64,000 nt of DNA from Aerophototrophica crusticola (GTDB lineage: Bacteria; Pseudomonadota; Alphaproteobacteria; Azospirillales; Azospirillaceae): the NCBI GenBank assembly GCA_001939945.1, contig MOEB01000025.1, positions 1 through 64,000 of the forward strand, read 5' to 3'. Below are positions 7,851 through 16,682 of the stretch, piece after piece; the stretch's first letter is position 1, and each line of letters starts with the position of its first letter. The notes beneath the pieces are model-generated. The model did no database searches, was not told where the DNA came from, and saw nothing but the letters and a program-made list of their open reading frames with translations. Made by a program: the position numbers and the translations under genes.

Positions 7851-8678
7851 GTGAACGGCAGTGGCGCATCGGCGCTTCGCGGGCCGCAGGGCTGGGCCTT
7901 GCCGGCCCGGAACCTGGCCATGGTGCTGGCCGTGGGGGCGTTGCTGGGCCGGATCGGGCCCTTCGGCACCTTCGCCGACCTGACCACGGCGGAGCGCTTC
8001 GCCTATTGGCTGGGGCTGACCACGGCCCTGTGGGTGCAGGTGGCGGTGGTGTTGTATGCCCTGCGGCCACGGGTCAGGCACCAGCCCCTATGGATGCAGG
8101 CGGGGCTGGCAGCCCTGCTGGGCGCCGTCCCGACCACCTTCGAGGTGGCATGGGCCGAGGCGCTGCTGCGGCTGGGCGGCGTGCTGACGCCCCTGTCCAT
8201 GCTGAAGACCTATGGCGACGTCTGCCTGATCGCCCTGGCCCTGGCCATCCCGCTGGAGTACCTGCGCGGACACGTTTTGTGGCCGGAACGAACCGGGGCG
8301 GGGCCGGCGGATGTGGTTCCGGAACCGGAACAAGCGCCTGTGGCCGGGGCCATGGCGGGGCCCTGCCGGTTCCTGGAGCGGGTGCCGGCCAAGCTGCGCG
8401 GCACGTTGCTGGCGGTTCAGGCGGAGGACCATTACCTGCGGGTCCACACCGATCTGGGCTCCGACCTGATCCTCTGCCGCTTCGGCGATGCGCTGGCGGA
8501 GCTGGAGGGCACGCCGGGCCTGCGGGTGCACCGGTCCTGGTGGGTGGCGGGCCCGGCCGTGGTTCGGGCGGAGCGGGAAGGGGACCGGACGGTGCTGGTC
8601 CTCTCCAACGGCCTACGCGTCCCGGTCAGCCGCAGCTACGGGCTGGCGGTGCGGGACGCCGGGTGGGTGGGGGAGTAG
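7851..8678 (+). CDS. Membrane-anchored LytTR-family transcriptional regulator
   Basis: About 275 residues. Residues about 20-150 contain four hydrophobic helices (NLAMVLAVGALLG; WLGLTTALWVQVAVVLYAL; a segment around AALLGAVPTTFEV; YGDVCLIALALAIPL). The C-terminal 95 residues are a LytTR DNA-binding domain (GTLLAVQAEDHYLRVHTDLG; GLRVHRSWWVA; LSNGLRVPVSRSY). Membrane LytTR proteins regulate nearby genes without a phospho-receiver. The divergent SnoaL-like gene is the obvious local candidate. GTG 7851 with AGGGA five bases ahead is chosen. GTG 7824 and a longer start at 7728 are alternatives, so the true N-terminus is uncertain. Confidence 0.75.
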   Translation: MNGSGASALRGPQGWALPARNLAMVLAVGALLGRIGPFGTFADLTTAERFAYWLGLTTALWVQVAVVLYALRPRVRHQPLWMQAGLAALLGAVPTTFEVAWAEALLRLGGVLTPLSMLKTYGDVCLIALALAIPLEYLRGHVLWPERTGAGPADVVPEPEQAPVAGAMAGPCRFLERVPAKLRGTLLAVQAEDHYLRVHTDLGSDLILCRFGDALAELEGTPGLRVHRSWWVAGPAVVRAEREGDRTVLVLSNGLRVPVSRSYGLAVRDAGWVGE

Positions 8679-8832
8679 GCGCCCCCGCAGCGACAGCGCA
8701 AGGCGCCGCACGGTGGTCAGGGCCAGGATGCGCATGGCTGTCTTCCCGACTGGTCGTCAGGGAAGATGGGCACGCGCATCATCAAGCGGCATTCACGCGA
8801 GTCCAGGGGCGGCGGGGAAGCTTCCCGCTCCT

Positions 8833-8900
8833 CGCACGCCGACACAGGCTCCGCGGCTTGGCTGAAAGGCGCATAGGGTTCCGCGGCGGCGGTCGCCGCC
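8833..8900. repeat. Multi-hairpin repeat, degenerate copy
   Basis: This fragment keeps the GCGGCTTGGCT linker (8854-8863) and the fourth hairpin GGCGGC-GGTC-GCCGCC (8885-8900) of the family described at 24365-24500. The hairpins in between are eroded and the outer ones are absent. It lies between convergent genes. Confidence 0.55.
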
Positions 8901-8924
8901 GGGGCACCTGAAGCCGGGCGCGTC

Positions 8925-9116
8925 CTAACCCTCGCCCTCCGTCTTGGTGGCCTCGGCCGGTTTCTGGTCCTTCGCCCGGGCGGGGCGGCCACGGCCATAC
9001 TTGTAGACGATGGTCTCCGACCCGCCAGGCGGGTGCTTCGTGACGGACCCGCCCTTGGCCAGGAACGCGGCCGTCATCTCCTCCAGCTTGCGCCGGTCGT
9101 CGGTCTTGTCGCTCAC
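8925..9116 (-). CDS. Small basic conserved-type protein of unknown function
   Basis: A 63-residue hydrophilic protein starting at GTG 9116, which is preceded by a good AAAGGAG ribosome site. It has a short charged helix (SDKTDDRRKLEEMTAAFLAKGG), then SVTKHPPGGSETIVYKYGRG with the look of a small beta hairpin, then a Lys/Glu-rich tail. No family is recognised. It is divergent from the creatininase-family gene. Codon use and the ribosome site support a real gene. Confidence 0.6.
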   Translation of the reverse strand: MSDKTDDRRKLEEMTAAFLAKGGSVTKHPPGGSETIVYKYGRGRPARAKDQKPAEATKTEGEG

Positions 9117-9251
9117 GGGCGCTCCTTTGCTGTGCGAGGGGCAAGAGCCTAGACCATGCGGCAGGGCCGTGCCAACCCTCACCATCCGCCAAGGTTCGAC
9201 TCCGCGGCCAGACCGGCTATATGGGGTGGAAACCCTGGGAAAGCGACAGAG

Positions 9252-10001
9252 ATGCAACTGCAGTTGATGACCTGGCCCGATGTGCAGGCCTATCTCGGAC
9301 GGCGGACCGACATCATCATCCCCATCGGCTCCACCGAGCAGCACGGCCCCACCGGCCTGGTGGGCACCGACGCGCTGACGGCGGAGGCCGTGGCCCGCGG
9401 GTTGGGGGAGGCGGTGGGCGCCATCGTGGGCCCGACCCTGTCGGTGGGCATGGCGCACCACCACCTGGCCTTCACCGGCACCATCACCCTGCGGCCCACC
9501 ACCCTGATCGCCCTAGTGAAGGATGTGGTGGCGTCGCTGCGGCGGCACGGCTTCCGCCAGGTGCTGTTCGTCAACGGCCATGGCGGCAACATCGCCACGG
9601 TGAACGTGGCCTTCCAGGAGCTCTATGCGGAGGCATCCCTGGCGGGGGAGGGGGCGGGGGTGCGCTGCGCCCTGGTGAACTGGTGGGACGGCAGCCGCGT
9701 GCCCGCCCTCTGCCGGGAGTTCTATGCCGGCCAGGATGGCAGCCACGCCACCGCCAGCGAGATCGCCGTCACCTGGGCCCTGTTCCCGGAGACGGCGCGG
9801 GAGGGCACGGCGCATGAGCCGCCGGTGGCCCCCAGCGGCAAGGGCTGGACCGACGCCGGCGAGTACCGCCGCAACTACCCGGACGGCCGCATCGGCAGCA
9901 ACCCGGGCCTGGCCACCATCGAGCAGGGCGGGCGCCTGCTGGCCGCGGCGGTGGAGGACATGGCGGAGAAGCACGCGGCGTTCCTGAAGGCGGGGGAGTA
10001 G
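9252..10001 (+). CDS. Creatininase-family amidohydrolase
   Basis: A 249-residue protein of the creatininase superfamily. Metal-binding motifs are visible in order: PIGSTEQHGPTG (residues about 23-34), GTDAL, SVGMAHHHLAFTGTITL, VNGHGGN near 115, and HATASEIAVTW near 165. The fold uses two divalent metals to open cyclic amides. Relatives act on creatinine, on a riboflavin/F420 precursor, or on mycofactocin peptide, so the substrate is open. There is no pathway neighbour to decide. The ATG at 9252 follows GCGACAGAG. A longer frame starting at 9156 has no ribosome site. Confidence 0.8.
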   Translation: MQLQLMTWPDVQAYLGRRTDIIIPIGSTEQHGPTGLVGTDALTAEAVARGLGEAVGAIVGPTLSVGMAHHHLAFTGTITLRPTTLIALVKDVVASLRRHGFRQVLFVNGHGGNIATVNVAFQELYAEASLAGEGAGVRCALVNWWDGSRVPALCREFYAGQDGSHATASEIAVTWALFPETAREGTAHEPPVAPSGKGWTDAGEYRRNYPDGRIGSNPGLATIEQGGRLLAAAVEDMAEKHAAFLKAGE

Positions 10002-10201
10002 GCCGGGTCCGTTCCCCGGGCCGCGCACGCATAATTCTATTCGCGCGCGGCACGGCGGCGGGATTGCCATGCCGGCGGTTGCAGCATAGGATAACCCCAT
10101 CGCGCCAGTGCAAAAGCGCCGGCTTGGGATGGGGTTCAAAATGAACGCGACGCCCAGGCGGGAGACCGCCCCCCTGGCCGCTCCCGTGCGGGGAGGCGGC
10201 C

Positions 10202-11401
10202 ATGCGTCTTGAGCTGCTTAGCAAGTCGGCCATCGGCAAGCTGTTTGCCGTGACCGAGCGGGTGAGCGCGCAGCGCCCCGACTGGTGGCGTGCGACGCCG
10301 CTGGACACCGGCAAAGACGATTACCAGACCTCTGCCGTCATCGTGGAGCTGTCCAAGGCGGCGAAGGTGCGTGTCGGTTCCGGGGGCGCGGCGGATGGGG
10401 TCCTGTCGCTCCCGGGAGGCCAATCCAACCGGTCCCTGTCCTCGTCGGCCATGCAGTTGGATGGGGCGACGGGCGACTTGCTGTCGGTCAGTTCCAGTGG
10501 GACGCTGTTTGGGCATCGCTCCAACTATGCCGTCAGCAAGTTCAGGGGCCAGGCCACGGGAGAGGTCACCTTGTCCGCCGCCGGCGTGGGCGGGGGTGCC
10601 ACGGCGTTCGCCAGGGCCACCGTGACCTCCGGGTCCGAGATGACGGTTCAGTCCGACGGGGGCGTCAGCAATGGCGGCTACCCCGACCGCCAAGCCACCT
10701 GGGCGTCGGTGGGCATCCAGACCGGTGCATCGGCCGACGTGGTCGGCGTGACCCTGGGCAACAACCTCGCCACGGCGGGGTCGGGTGTCGTGAGCAAGTC
10801 CGTCGCCAGCATAGACACGGGCAATGGCGGCGACACGGTCAACGTCGACATGCGCATGGCCCAGGATGGGGAAGCCCGCATCTGGACGGGCGACGGCGTC
10901 GATACCGTCACGATCAACCGCTCGGCCTACGGGGGCTTGGTCGGGGTCTCCACCGGGGCCGGCGACGACGTGATCCGCTTCACCGGCGGGCGGGAGGTGA
11001 CGCGGCCCTTGCCCGCGGACGCGAACAAGGCCGATCCTGCCGACTGGGATACCTGGATCGACGCAGGCGACGGCGATGACCGGATCGAGCTGGCGGCCGG
11101 CAACTACGGCGTCCGCCTGGGCTTCAACGGCGGCCATGACACCATCGACCTGGGCAAGGCGGGGGAGGCGGGGACCGTCCTGACCATCAGCACCAACTTC
11201 TACAACGACCCCCACCTGCGGGTGGAGCGGGACGGCAACAGCCTGAGGATCATCACCCAGGCCACCAGCAGCGTCACCATCACCAACATCGGGGCGGAGG
11301 ACCGGATCATGCTGGACAACGGCCCCCATGGCGGCCGCACCTGGCTGTATGGCGCCCCGCCGGCCGACCCGCGCGGGGCGACGACGGACGTCCAGGCCTG
11401 A
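10202..11401 (+). CDS. Asp/Gly-rich RTX-like protein of unknown function
   Basis: A 399-residue protein without a signal peptide. The N-terminal half is Ser/Gly/Ala-rich and beta-like. Residues about 205-320 carry five loose nonapeptide-like units, GNGGDTVNV, TGDGVDTVTI, TGAGDDVIRF, AGDGDDRIEL and NGGHDTIDL, spaced 20-35 residues apart. This is reminiscent of RTX calcium-binding repeats but not arranged in a tight beta roll. RTX proteins are usually exported by type I systems, and none lies here. The start has GGGAGG five bases upstream. A 23-codon frame from ATG 10141 overlaps it and might be a leader. Confidence 0.55.
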   Translation: MRLELLSKSAIGKLFAVTERVSAQRPDWWRATPLDTGKDDYQTSAVIVELSKAAKVRVGSGGAADGVLSLPGGQSNRSLSSSAMQLDGATGDLLSVSSSGTLFGHRSNYAVSKFRGQATGEVTLSAAGVGGGATAFARATVTSGSEMTVQSDGGVSNGGYPDRQATWASVGIQTGASADVVGVTLGNNLATAGSGVVSKSVASIDTGNGGDTVNVDMRMAQDGEARIWTGDGVDTVTINRSAYGGLVGVSTGAGDDVIRFTGGREVTRPLPADANKADPADWDTWIDAGDGDDRIELAAGNYGVRLGFNGGHDTIDLGKAGEAGTVLTISTNFYNDPHLRVERDGNSLRIITQATSSVTITNIGAEDRIMLDNGPHGGRTWLYGAPPADPRGATTDVQA

Positions 11402-11481
11402 TCGCGTCCCCGGGGGCCTCGCCCGCGCCGTTTCCCGCGCCAGCTTGTTGGGGCAGCAGAGTTCCAGCCAGGAGCGCCCCC

Positions 11482-11748
11482 ATGGACAGTTTCGCCGCCA
11501 TCGTCCTCGTCTGCCTGTCCTCGGTGGAGGTGCCGGCCTGCAACCAGGAGAACGCGCTGGACGTGCGCTCCGTGGAGGTGGCGAACGAGATGTCCTGCCT
11601 CTATGGCTGGCAAGAGGTGATCGCCCGCACGCCGCGGGCGGAGGACGTGGGCAAGGACACCTACGTCAAGACCTTGTGCGAGCGCATCAAGGGCCGGGAC
11701 AAGGCCGCCAAGCCGCCCCCGGCGGATGCGGCCCGCGACAAGGGGTAG
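11482..11748 (+). CDS. Small cysteine-containing hypothetical protein
   Basis: An 88-residue protein. The first 20 residues are mildly hydrophobic (MDSFAAIVLVCLSSVEVPAC). The middle has four cysteines in all (C10, C20, C39, C65), and the tail is Lys/Pro-rich. The cysteine spacing would suit disulfides in the periplasm if the N-terminus acts as a weak export signal, but this is not certain. No family is recognised. It is convergent with the GST gene, and a multi-hairpin repeat fills the space between their stops. Confidence 0.5.
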   Translation: MDSFAAIVLVCLSSVEVPACNQENALDVRSVEVANEMSCLYGWQEVIARTPRAEDVGKDTYVKTLCERIKGRDKAAKPPPADAARDKG

Positions 11749-11763
11749 GGCCTATACCCGCCG

Positions 11764-11923
11764 CCGTTGATCGTGACCGATCAACGGCCCCTCAGGCGCC
11801 CCCGGGCTCGGGGGCCGGGGCAGGCTCGCGCCGCCATCCGGCGGCTTGGCTCACGCGGGCATGGGCCCGCGGGCCGGCAGTCGGCAGCCTCCAAGCGCAT
11901 GAGTGAACAACCCATGCGCTTGG
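11764..11923. repeat. Multi-hairpin repeat, copy A (complete, with insert)
   Basis: Hairpin 1 is CCGTTGATCG-TGAC-CGATCAACGG (11764-11787). An insert hairpin CCCCGGGCTCGGGG follows. Then comes hairpin 2 GCCGCC-ATCC-GGCGGC, the TTGGCT linker, hairpin 3 CGCGGGC-ATGG-GCCCGCG, a decayed hairpin 4, and hairpin 5 CCAAGCGCATG ... CATGCGCTTGG (11891-11923). It fills the gap between the stop codons of two convergent genes almost exactly, so it may serve both as terminator. Confidence 0.8.
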
Positions 11924-11925
11924 TA

Positions 11926-12561
11926 TTACTCACCCGCCTGGTCGAACTGGTAGGGGCCGCCCCGCTCGATGGCCCGACGATAGCCGGGGCGGGCCTGGAT
12001 GGTCTTCAGGAACCGTTCCAGGTTGGGGAACCGGGCCAGCCCCACCATGCGGGCCGCCGCCTCCACCGGGAAGCTCATCTGGATGTCGGCGGCGGTCAGA
12101 TCCTCACCCGCGAACCAGGGGTAGCGGGCCAGGGCGCCTTCCATGTAGGACAGGACGGCCGCGATTTCCCCGTCGATGCGGGGCTTCAGCGGTGCGGCGG
12201 CGTCACCCAGGCGGCCGGTATAGAGCTTCAGCAGGATCGGCAGCATGGCCGACCCCTCCGCGAAATGCATCCAGTGCAGGTAGCGCACCGCCTCCGCCGA
12301 GCCCTCCGGCGGGACCAGCCGGCCATGGCCGTGGCGCTGCACCAGGTACTCAACGATGGCGCCGGATTCGGCCAGCACCAGCTCCCCCTCCCGGATCACG
12401 GGGGACTTGCCCAGGGGATGGATGGCCTTCAGCTCCGCCGGGGCGAAGTTGGTCTTGGGGTCGCGCTCATAGCGGATGACCTTGTAGTCCATGCCCAATT
12501 CCTCCAGCAGCCACAGCACGCGCTGCGAGCGGGAATTGTTCAGGTGATGGACTTCGATCAT
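11926..12561 (-). CDS. Glutathione S-transferase family protein
   Basis: A 211-residue protein. The N-terminal thioredoxin-like domain begins MIEVHHLNNSRSQRVLWLLEELG, with a serine at the usual catalytic position. It continues with HPLGKSPVI, carrying the cis-proline, and LAESGAIVEYL, which binds the glutamyl part of glutathione. The helical C-terminal domain contains FAGEDLTAADIQMSFPVE, the N-capping motif. The family conjugates or reduces using glutathione in the cytoplasm. The start at 12561 is preferred because the fold begins there. Substrate is unknown. Confidence 0.85.
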   Translation of the reverse strand: MIEVHHLNNSRSQRVLWLLEELGMDYKVIRYERDPKTNFAPAELKAIHPLGKSPVIREGELVLAESGAIVEYLVQRHGHGRLVPPEGSAEAVRYLHWMHFAEGSAMLPILLKLYTGRLGDAAAPLKPRIDGEIAAVLSYMEGALARYPWFAGEDLTAADIQMSFPVEAAARMVGLARFPNLERFLKTIQARPGYRRAIERGGPYQFDQAGE

Positions 12562-12671
12562 CGTCGCCTCCCCGGCGTCTACCCCTTCGTTCTGGTGGGA
12601 GTATAAGGCCAACAGCCGAGGGCGGAACCCCATCCGCCAAGCATGGCCGTCATGCCAGGACCCTTTGTGGA

Positions 12672-12708
12672 CACTCAAGCGCCCGCATCCGCGGGCCGGC
12701 GGTCAATC
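12672..12708. repeat. Multi-hairpin repeat, truncated copy
   Basis: CTCAAGCGCCCGCATCCGCG and the following GGCCGGCGGTC match the lead-in, hairpin 2 (CCCGC-ATCC-GCGGG) and the first arm of hairpin 4 of the family. The linker and hairpin 3 are deleted. It lies between two leftward genes, just after the MFS gene's stop. Confidence 0.5.
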
Positions 12709-14148
12709 GGCCTCCGCCGCCGCCCGGGTCTTGTCCGTGACCTCGGCGCGGGTCCCGGCATGGCCGCTCACCTCCGCGCCCGCGTCACGGGGGAGGGAAA
12801 GGAAGGTGGGCACGGACAGCAGCGAGACCACGCCCACCGCCAGGAAGGCCGGCCAGAAGTCCGTGGCCGCCAGCTCCTCCCGCCCCGCGTTCACCCGCGC
12901 CAGATGCAGCACCATGGCGCCCACGCCGACGCCCATCGTCAGCGACATCTGTTGGGCCACGGCGGAGAAGCTGGTGGCCCGGCTCATCAGCTCCTTCGGC
13001 ATGTCGGCGAAGGCCAGGGTGTTCAGCGCGGTGAACTGGAGGGAGCGGAAAAAGCCGCTGGCCAGCAGCACCGACAGCATCAGCGCTGCCGGCGTGGTGG
13101 GGCCGAACAGGCCGAAGCTGGCCAGGAAACAGGCGCTGATCGCCCCGTTCAGCAGCAGCACCGGCTTGAAGCCGAATCGCCGCAGCACCCGGCTGGCCGC
13201 CAGCTTCATGCCGATGGCACCCAGGGCACCCGCGAAGGTGATCAGGCCGGACGACAGGGCCGACAGGCCGAACCCCGCCTGGAGCATGAGGGGCAGCAGG
13301 AAGGGCTGGGCCCCGATGCCGATGCGGAACAGGCTGCCGCCCAGGACGGAGGTGCTAAACGTGCGCACCCGCATGGGTGCCCATTGCAGGATCGGGTGCG
13401 CCGCGCGGCGGGCATGGAAGACATAGGCGGCCAGGGCCAAGGCCCCGCCGCCCAGCAGGGCCGGCACCGTCCAGGCGGGCAGGCCGCCGCGGCCCAGGCT
13501 CTCGAACCCGAACATCAGGCCGGACAGGGCGGCCCCCAGCATGATGAAGCCCACCAGGTCCAATGGCGGGGTCGCCGGCTCCCGCACGTCGGGGATGTAG
13601 CGGCTGGCCAGGAAGAAGCCCAGGAGGCCGATGGGCAGGTTGATGTAGAAGATCCAGCGCCAACTGGCGTAGGTGACGATGAAGCCGCCCAGCGGCGGCC
13701 CCAGCACCGGCCCCACCAGGGCCGGCACGGTCAGCCAGGCCATGGCGCCCACCAGCTCCGCCTTGGGGATGGAGCGCAGCAGGACCAGGCGGCCCACCGG
13801 CGTCATCATCGCCCCGCCCATGCCCTGCACGATGCGGGCGCCCACCAGCTCCGGCAGGCTCTGCGCCAGGCCGCACAGGGCGGAGCCCAGGGTGAAGACC
13901 AGGATGGCGCTGCGGAACACGGCCCTCGCCCCGAACCGGTCCGCCATCCAGCCGGACAGGGGGATGAAGACCGCCAGGCTCAGCAGGTAGGCGGTGATGG
14001 CCGTGGACAGGTGCAGCGGGTCGGTGCCCAGGCTGCGCGCCATGGTCGGCAGCGCGGTGGCGATCACCGTGCTGTCCAGATTCTCCATGAACAGGGCGCA
14101 GGCCACGATCAGCGGTACGATCCGGCTGCGCCCCGGGGCGGCGGCCAT
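12703..14148 (-). CDS. MFS drug efflux transporter, DHA2 (14-TMS) type
   Basis: A 481-residue inner-membrane transporter with about 14 hydrophobic segments. DHA2 features include MENLDSTVIATALPTMARSLG at the start (motif D1), SGWMADRFGARAVF (motif A) and ARIVQGMGGAMMTPVGRL (motif B-like), followed by GPVLGPPLGGFIVTYASWRWIFYINLP (motif C). Such pumps export drugs or dyes using the proton gradient. No regulator or membrane-fusion partner is adjacent, so it probably acts alone. The C-terminal tail is hydrophilic. Confidence 0.88.
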   Translation of the reverse strand: MAAAPGRSRIVPLIVACALFMENLDSTVIATALPTMARSLGTDPLHLSTAITAYLLSLAVFIPLSGWMADRFGARAVFRSAILVFTLGSALCGLAQSLPELVGARIVQGMGGAMMTPVGRLVLLRSIPKAELVGAMAWLTVPALVGPVLGPPLGGFIVTYASWRWIFYINLPIGLLGFFLASRYIPDVREPATPPLDLVGFIMLGAALSGLMFGFESLGRGGLPAWTVPALLGGGALALAAYVFHARRAAHPILQWAPMRVRTFSTSVLGGSLFRIGIGAQPFLLPLMLQAGFGLSALSSGLITFAGALGAIGMKLAASRVLRRFGFKPVLLLNGAISACFLASFGLFGPTTPAALMLSVLLASGFFRSLQFTALNTLAFADMPKELMSRATSFSAVAQQMSLTMGVGVGAMVLHLARVNAGREELAATDFWPAFLAVGVVSLLSVPTFLSLPRDAGAEVSGHAGTRAEVTDKTRAAAEAD

Positions 14149-14310
14149 GGGCAGGCTCCGGTTCGGGGGACGTGCCCTGATCTACAGTCGGCGGACGCGG
14201 ACCGTCAGCCCCCCACGCACAGGGCGCCCCCGCGCGGGATGCAGGACTGCCGGCCAGCCAGGGTGCCGCAGCCCCTTGGGCCTTGCCTGCCTGTCAGCCA
14301 TATAGGCCCC

Positions 14311-14655
14311 ATGCGCCGCCTGGACCCCTTGCCCCCGGACCTGCCCCGCCGCCGAGAGGAGCCGCGGGAGAGCCTGGGCCCCTGTCCCCTCTGCGGCCGG
14401 CCCATGCTGGCGGGGCCCAGCGTGGACCTGCACCATCTGGTGCCGAAGAGCGAGGGCGGGAAGCACACGGTGCCCATGCACCGGGTCTGCCACCGCAAGA
14501 TCCACGCCGAGCTGACCGAGAAGGAACTCCGCGACCGCTACAACACGGCCGAGGCCCTGCGCGAACACCCGGCCATCGCCGACTTCATCCGCTGGGTGGC
14601 CCGCAAGCCGCCGGAATTCACCAAGGCGACGTTCCGGCGGAAAAGCCGGGAATAG
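14311..14655 (+). CDS. HNH endonuclease domain protein
   Basis: A 114-residue single-domain protein. A zinc-knuckle pair CPLCGRPM (residues about 24-31) is followed by the catalytic VDLHHLVPKSEGGKHTVPM with its HH, then CHRKIHA, completing the HNH fold. Stand-alone HNH proteins of this size occur widely and may nick DNA or act in repair. No mobile element surrounds it. ATG 14311 is used. Upstream in-frame codons extend into the MFS promoter region without coding character. It is convergent with the SGNH hydrolase, five bases apart. Confidence 0.75.
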   Translation: MRRLDPLPPDLPRRREEPRESLGPCPLCGRPMLAGPSVDLHHLVPKSEGGKHTVPMHRVCHRKIHAELTEKELRDRYNTAEALREHPAIADFIRWVARKPPEFTKATFRRKSRE

Positions 14656-14660
14656 GCTGG

Positions 14661-16142
14661 TCAGACGCCGGCGAACCGCTCCACCAGCCATTCCGCCAGG
14701 CGTGTGTTGTCGTACAGCTCCGGCATCAGCTTGATGGGGTGGCTGAACAGGGTGTCGCTGGCGTTGATGGCGGTCCAGTCAAGCTTGTCCGGGTCGGCAT
14801 GGGGGACCTTTGCTGCCTGCATCACCTTCAGGAACTCCAGGGCGAGCAGCCCGTGGCCGATGGCGGAGGGGTGGACCCCGTCCAGGCTGAACAGCCCGCC
14901 GTTCAACCGCGTGCCCTTCCGGTCCACATGGTAATAGACGGTGTTGACCAGCGGCACGCCGCCATCTTCGTTGCCGGCCCGCAGCTCCGCCGGGAACGGG
15001 TAGCTGGGGTTGCCCCCGTTCCGCTTGAAGGCCGCCCGCAGCAGGGCGTCGTTGATGTCCACGATGTGCAGCCGCGGCCGGTCCAGCCTGCCGTTGGCCG
15101 CTTCCACCAGGCTGCGGATGTCCCTGTTGTAGGCGGCGATGGTCTTGTCGATGCGGTAGACTTCGTCCCGGATCAGCCGCCGGCCCGTGCGCCGGGCGAA
15201 GGACTCGTCGAACAGCACGTAGGTGTATAGCTCCGCATACTGGGCCGAGGTGCCGGGCAGCACGCCGAACGGGTCCTCCCGCCCCTCCCAGGTGCCCACG
15301 CCCTTGGCCAGGGGGGCGATGGAGACGGCGGGGACGGTGGCGACGAAAATCCGCCAGTCCTTGGCCTTGTTGTGCCGCAGGGCGGCCAGCACCTTGTCCA
15401 GCAGCAGTTCGTACTCCGCCGCGAAATGCTCGTGAGTCCACAGGTTGTAATCGTCCCGGTCCTCCACGCTGAGGTCCAGGGGCGGGACGGGGGATTGGTC
15501 GGTGCACTTGATCTTCAGGTCCAGCACGGTGCCCAGGGCGTTGTTGGAGCCCAGCCAGAGGGCCACGTTCTCCACCCCCTCATGCCTTGCATGGTGCTCC
15601 AGCCAGCCGACCTGCGACTTCCCGCCATGCACCTTGGCGCGGGACGGGTTCAGCACCGCGTGGGCGGTGCGGGCGAAACTCTTGTTCGGCAGGCCCAAGG
15701 AATTGTCGTCGATGTCCCGGTCGGAGACGATCTGGTCGACGCACCAGTCCGGCGTGACCATCCATGCGTCGCCCACGGTGAAGCCGCGGGCGGAGACGTT
15801 GGGAAAAAACTCGGTGGGCCCGGCCTGGGGCATGGCGATGTTGCCGCTGCCCCGCTCGTAATGGTCCTCCACGTCGTCCAGCATGTCCTCGATGGTCAGC
15901 AGCGCCAGGGGCCACTCGATGGGGCCGCGGATGTTGGCGCCATAGCGCCGTTCCAGCTTGCGCAGCAGCTTCTCGATGTTCAGGGGCAGGCCGCCCTTGT
16001 GCCAGGTGGGGATGGGGTAGTCCACCTCCGGGCGGAGACCCAGGACCTTGGCGACCAGGGTGGAATAGCTCAGCTCCGTCCTGGCCGCCGCCAGGGACAT
16101 GAAGCCTTGCGAGATGCTGTCGCCGATGGTGAAGAGCTTCAT
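14661..16142 (-). CDS. SGNH/GDSL-type hydrolase family protein
   Basis: A 493-residue protein that begins with the catalytic block itself, TIGDSISQGF (Ser near residue 9). WLGSNNALG near residue 198 supplies the oxyanion Asn block, and SLDGVHPSAIGH near 421-432 carries the Asp-His of the triad. The family hydrolyses esters. It has no signal peptide, so it should be cytoplasmic unless a longer start is used. It is far longer than typical 200-residue esterases, and the extra central segment (about 80-190 and 230-400) is unassigned. The substrate is unknown. Confidence 0.75.
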   Translation of the reverse strand: MKLFTIGDSISQGFMSLAAARTELSYSTLVAKVLGLRPEVDYPIPTWHKGGLPLNIEKLLRKLERRYGANIRGPIEWPLALLTIEDMLDDVEDHYERGSGNIAMPQAGPTEFFPNVSARGFTVGDAWMVTPDWCVDQIVSDRDIDDNSLGLPNKSFARTAHAVLNPSRAKVHGGKSQVGWLEHHARHEGVENVALWLGSNNALGTVLDLKIKCTDQSPVPPLDLSVEDRDDYNLWTHEHFAAEYELLLDKVLAALRHNKAKDWRIFVATVPAVSIAPLAKGVGTWEGREDPFGVLPGTSAQYAELYTYVLFDESFARRTGRRLIRDEVYRIDKTIAAYNRDIRSLVEAANGRLDRPRLHIVDINDALLRAAFKRNGGNPSYPFPAELRAGNEDGGVPLVNTVYYHVDRKGTRLNGGLFSLDGVHPSAIGHGLLALEFLKVMQAAKVPHADPDKLDWTAINASDTLFSHPIKLMPELYDNTRLAEWLVERFAGV

Positions 16143-16327
16143 GGGCGTCCCTCCCCCTGCCGGGCCGGACCATGCCGGCGGTGCCTTGCCGGGTACTGTG
16201 GACCCGGGCCGGGAAGGTCCCGGTGGCATCTTCGGGAGGTGACCCGCTTTTCCCCGGGGCACCGTGCCGGCAGCGGAACGGTCGGCGGGACGGGCGGTTG
16301 GGGCCCTTACCAGAATGGAGGAGCCCC

Positions 16328-16519
16328 ATGCCGAAGAACCCGCGCAACATCGACACCGATGACGGCATCCCCGCCAAGGCCAGCCAGGGGAATGCCCCCC
16401 ATGTGGGCGGCGACAAGGATGTCCGCCGGATCGAGTCGGAGCAGGCGGCGGAGGATCCCAAGGCCAAGGGCCGCGAGGGCCAGGCCAAGGGCAGCCATAC
16501 CCACGGCCGGGGTGGCTGA
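16328..16519 (+). CDS. Small hydrophilic, probably disordered protein
   Basis: A 63-residue protein rich in Lys, Asp, Gly and His (MPKNPRNIDTDDGIPAKAS at the start; SHTHGRGG at the end), with no hydrophobic core. A strong GGAGG ribosome site lies six bases before ATG 16328. Composition recalls small stress-related hydrophilic proteins, but no named family is recognised. It runs toward the rpsU terminator, which lies beyond its stop in the opposite orientation. Confidence 0.55.
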   Translation: MPKNPRNIDTDDGIPAKASQGNAPHVGGDKDVRRIESEQAAEDPKAKGREGQAKGSHTHGRGG

Positions 16520-16552
16520 TCGCCAAGGCCCCAAAACCGACTTTCGAATTCG

Positions 16553-16589
16553 AAAACACCAAAAGCCGCCCTGCGAAAGCGGGGCGGCT
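16553..16589 (-). terminator. Rho-independent terminator of rpsU
   Basis: Read leftward, AGCCGCCC ... GGGCGGCT forms an eight-base-pair stem followed by TTTTGGTGTTTTC. It lies about 95 bases past the rpsU stop. Confidence 0.75.
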
Positions 16590-16682
16590 CTGGCTCGTGA
16601 CGAGCGGGCCTGTCGGCGACCGTCAGGTCCTGGAATCCCGACGGGCCGGGGTAGAACCCGGCCTTTGTCGGTCGAGGGCTGG

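Noticed and set aside
10141-10212. Small open frame overlapping the RTX-like gene start
   Set aside because: Only 23 codons and no clear ribosome site. Kept as a possible leader in the gene note, not as a gene.
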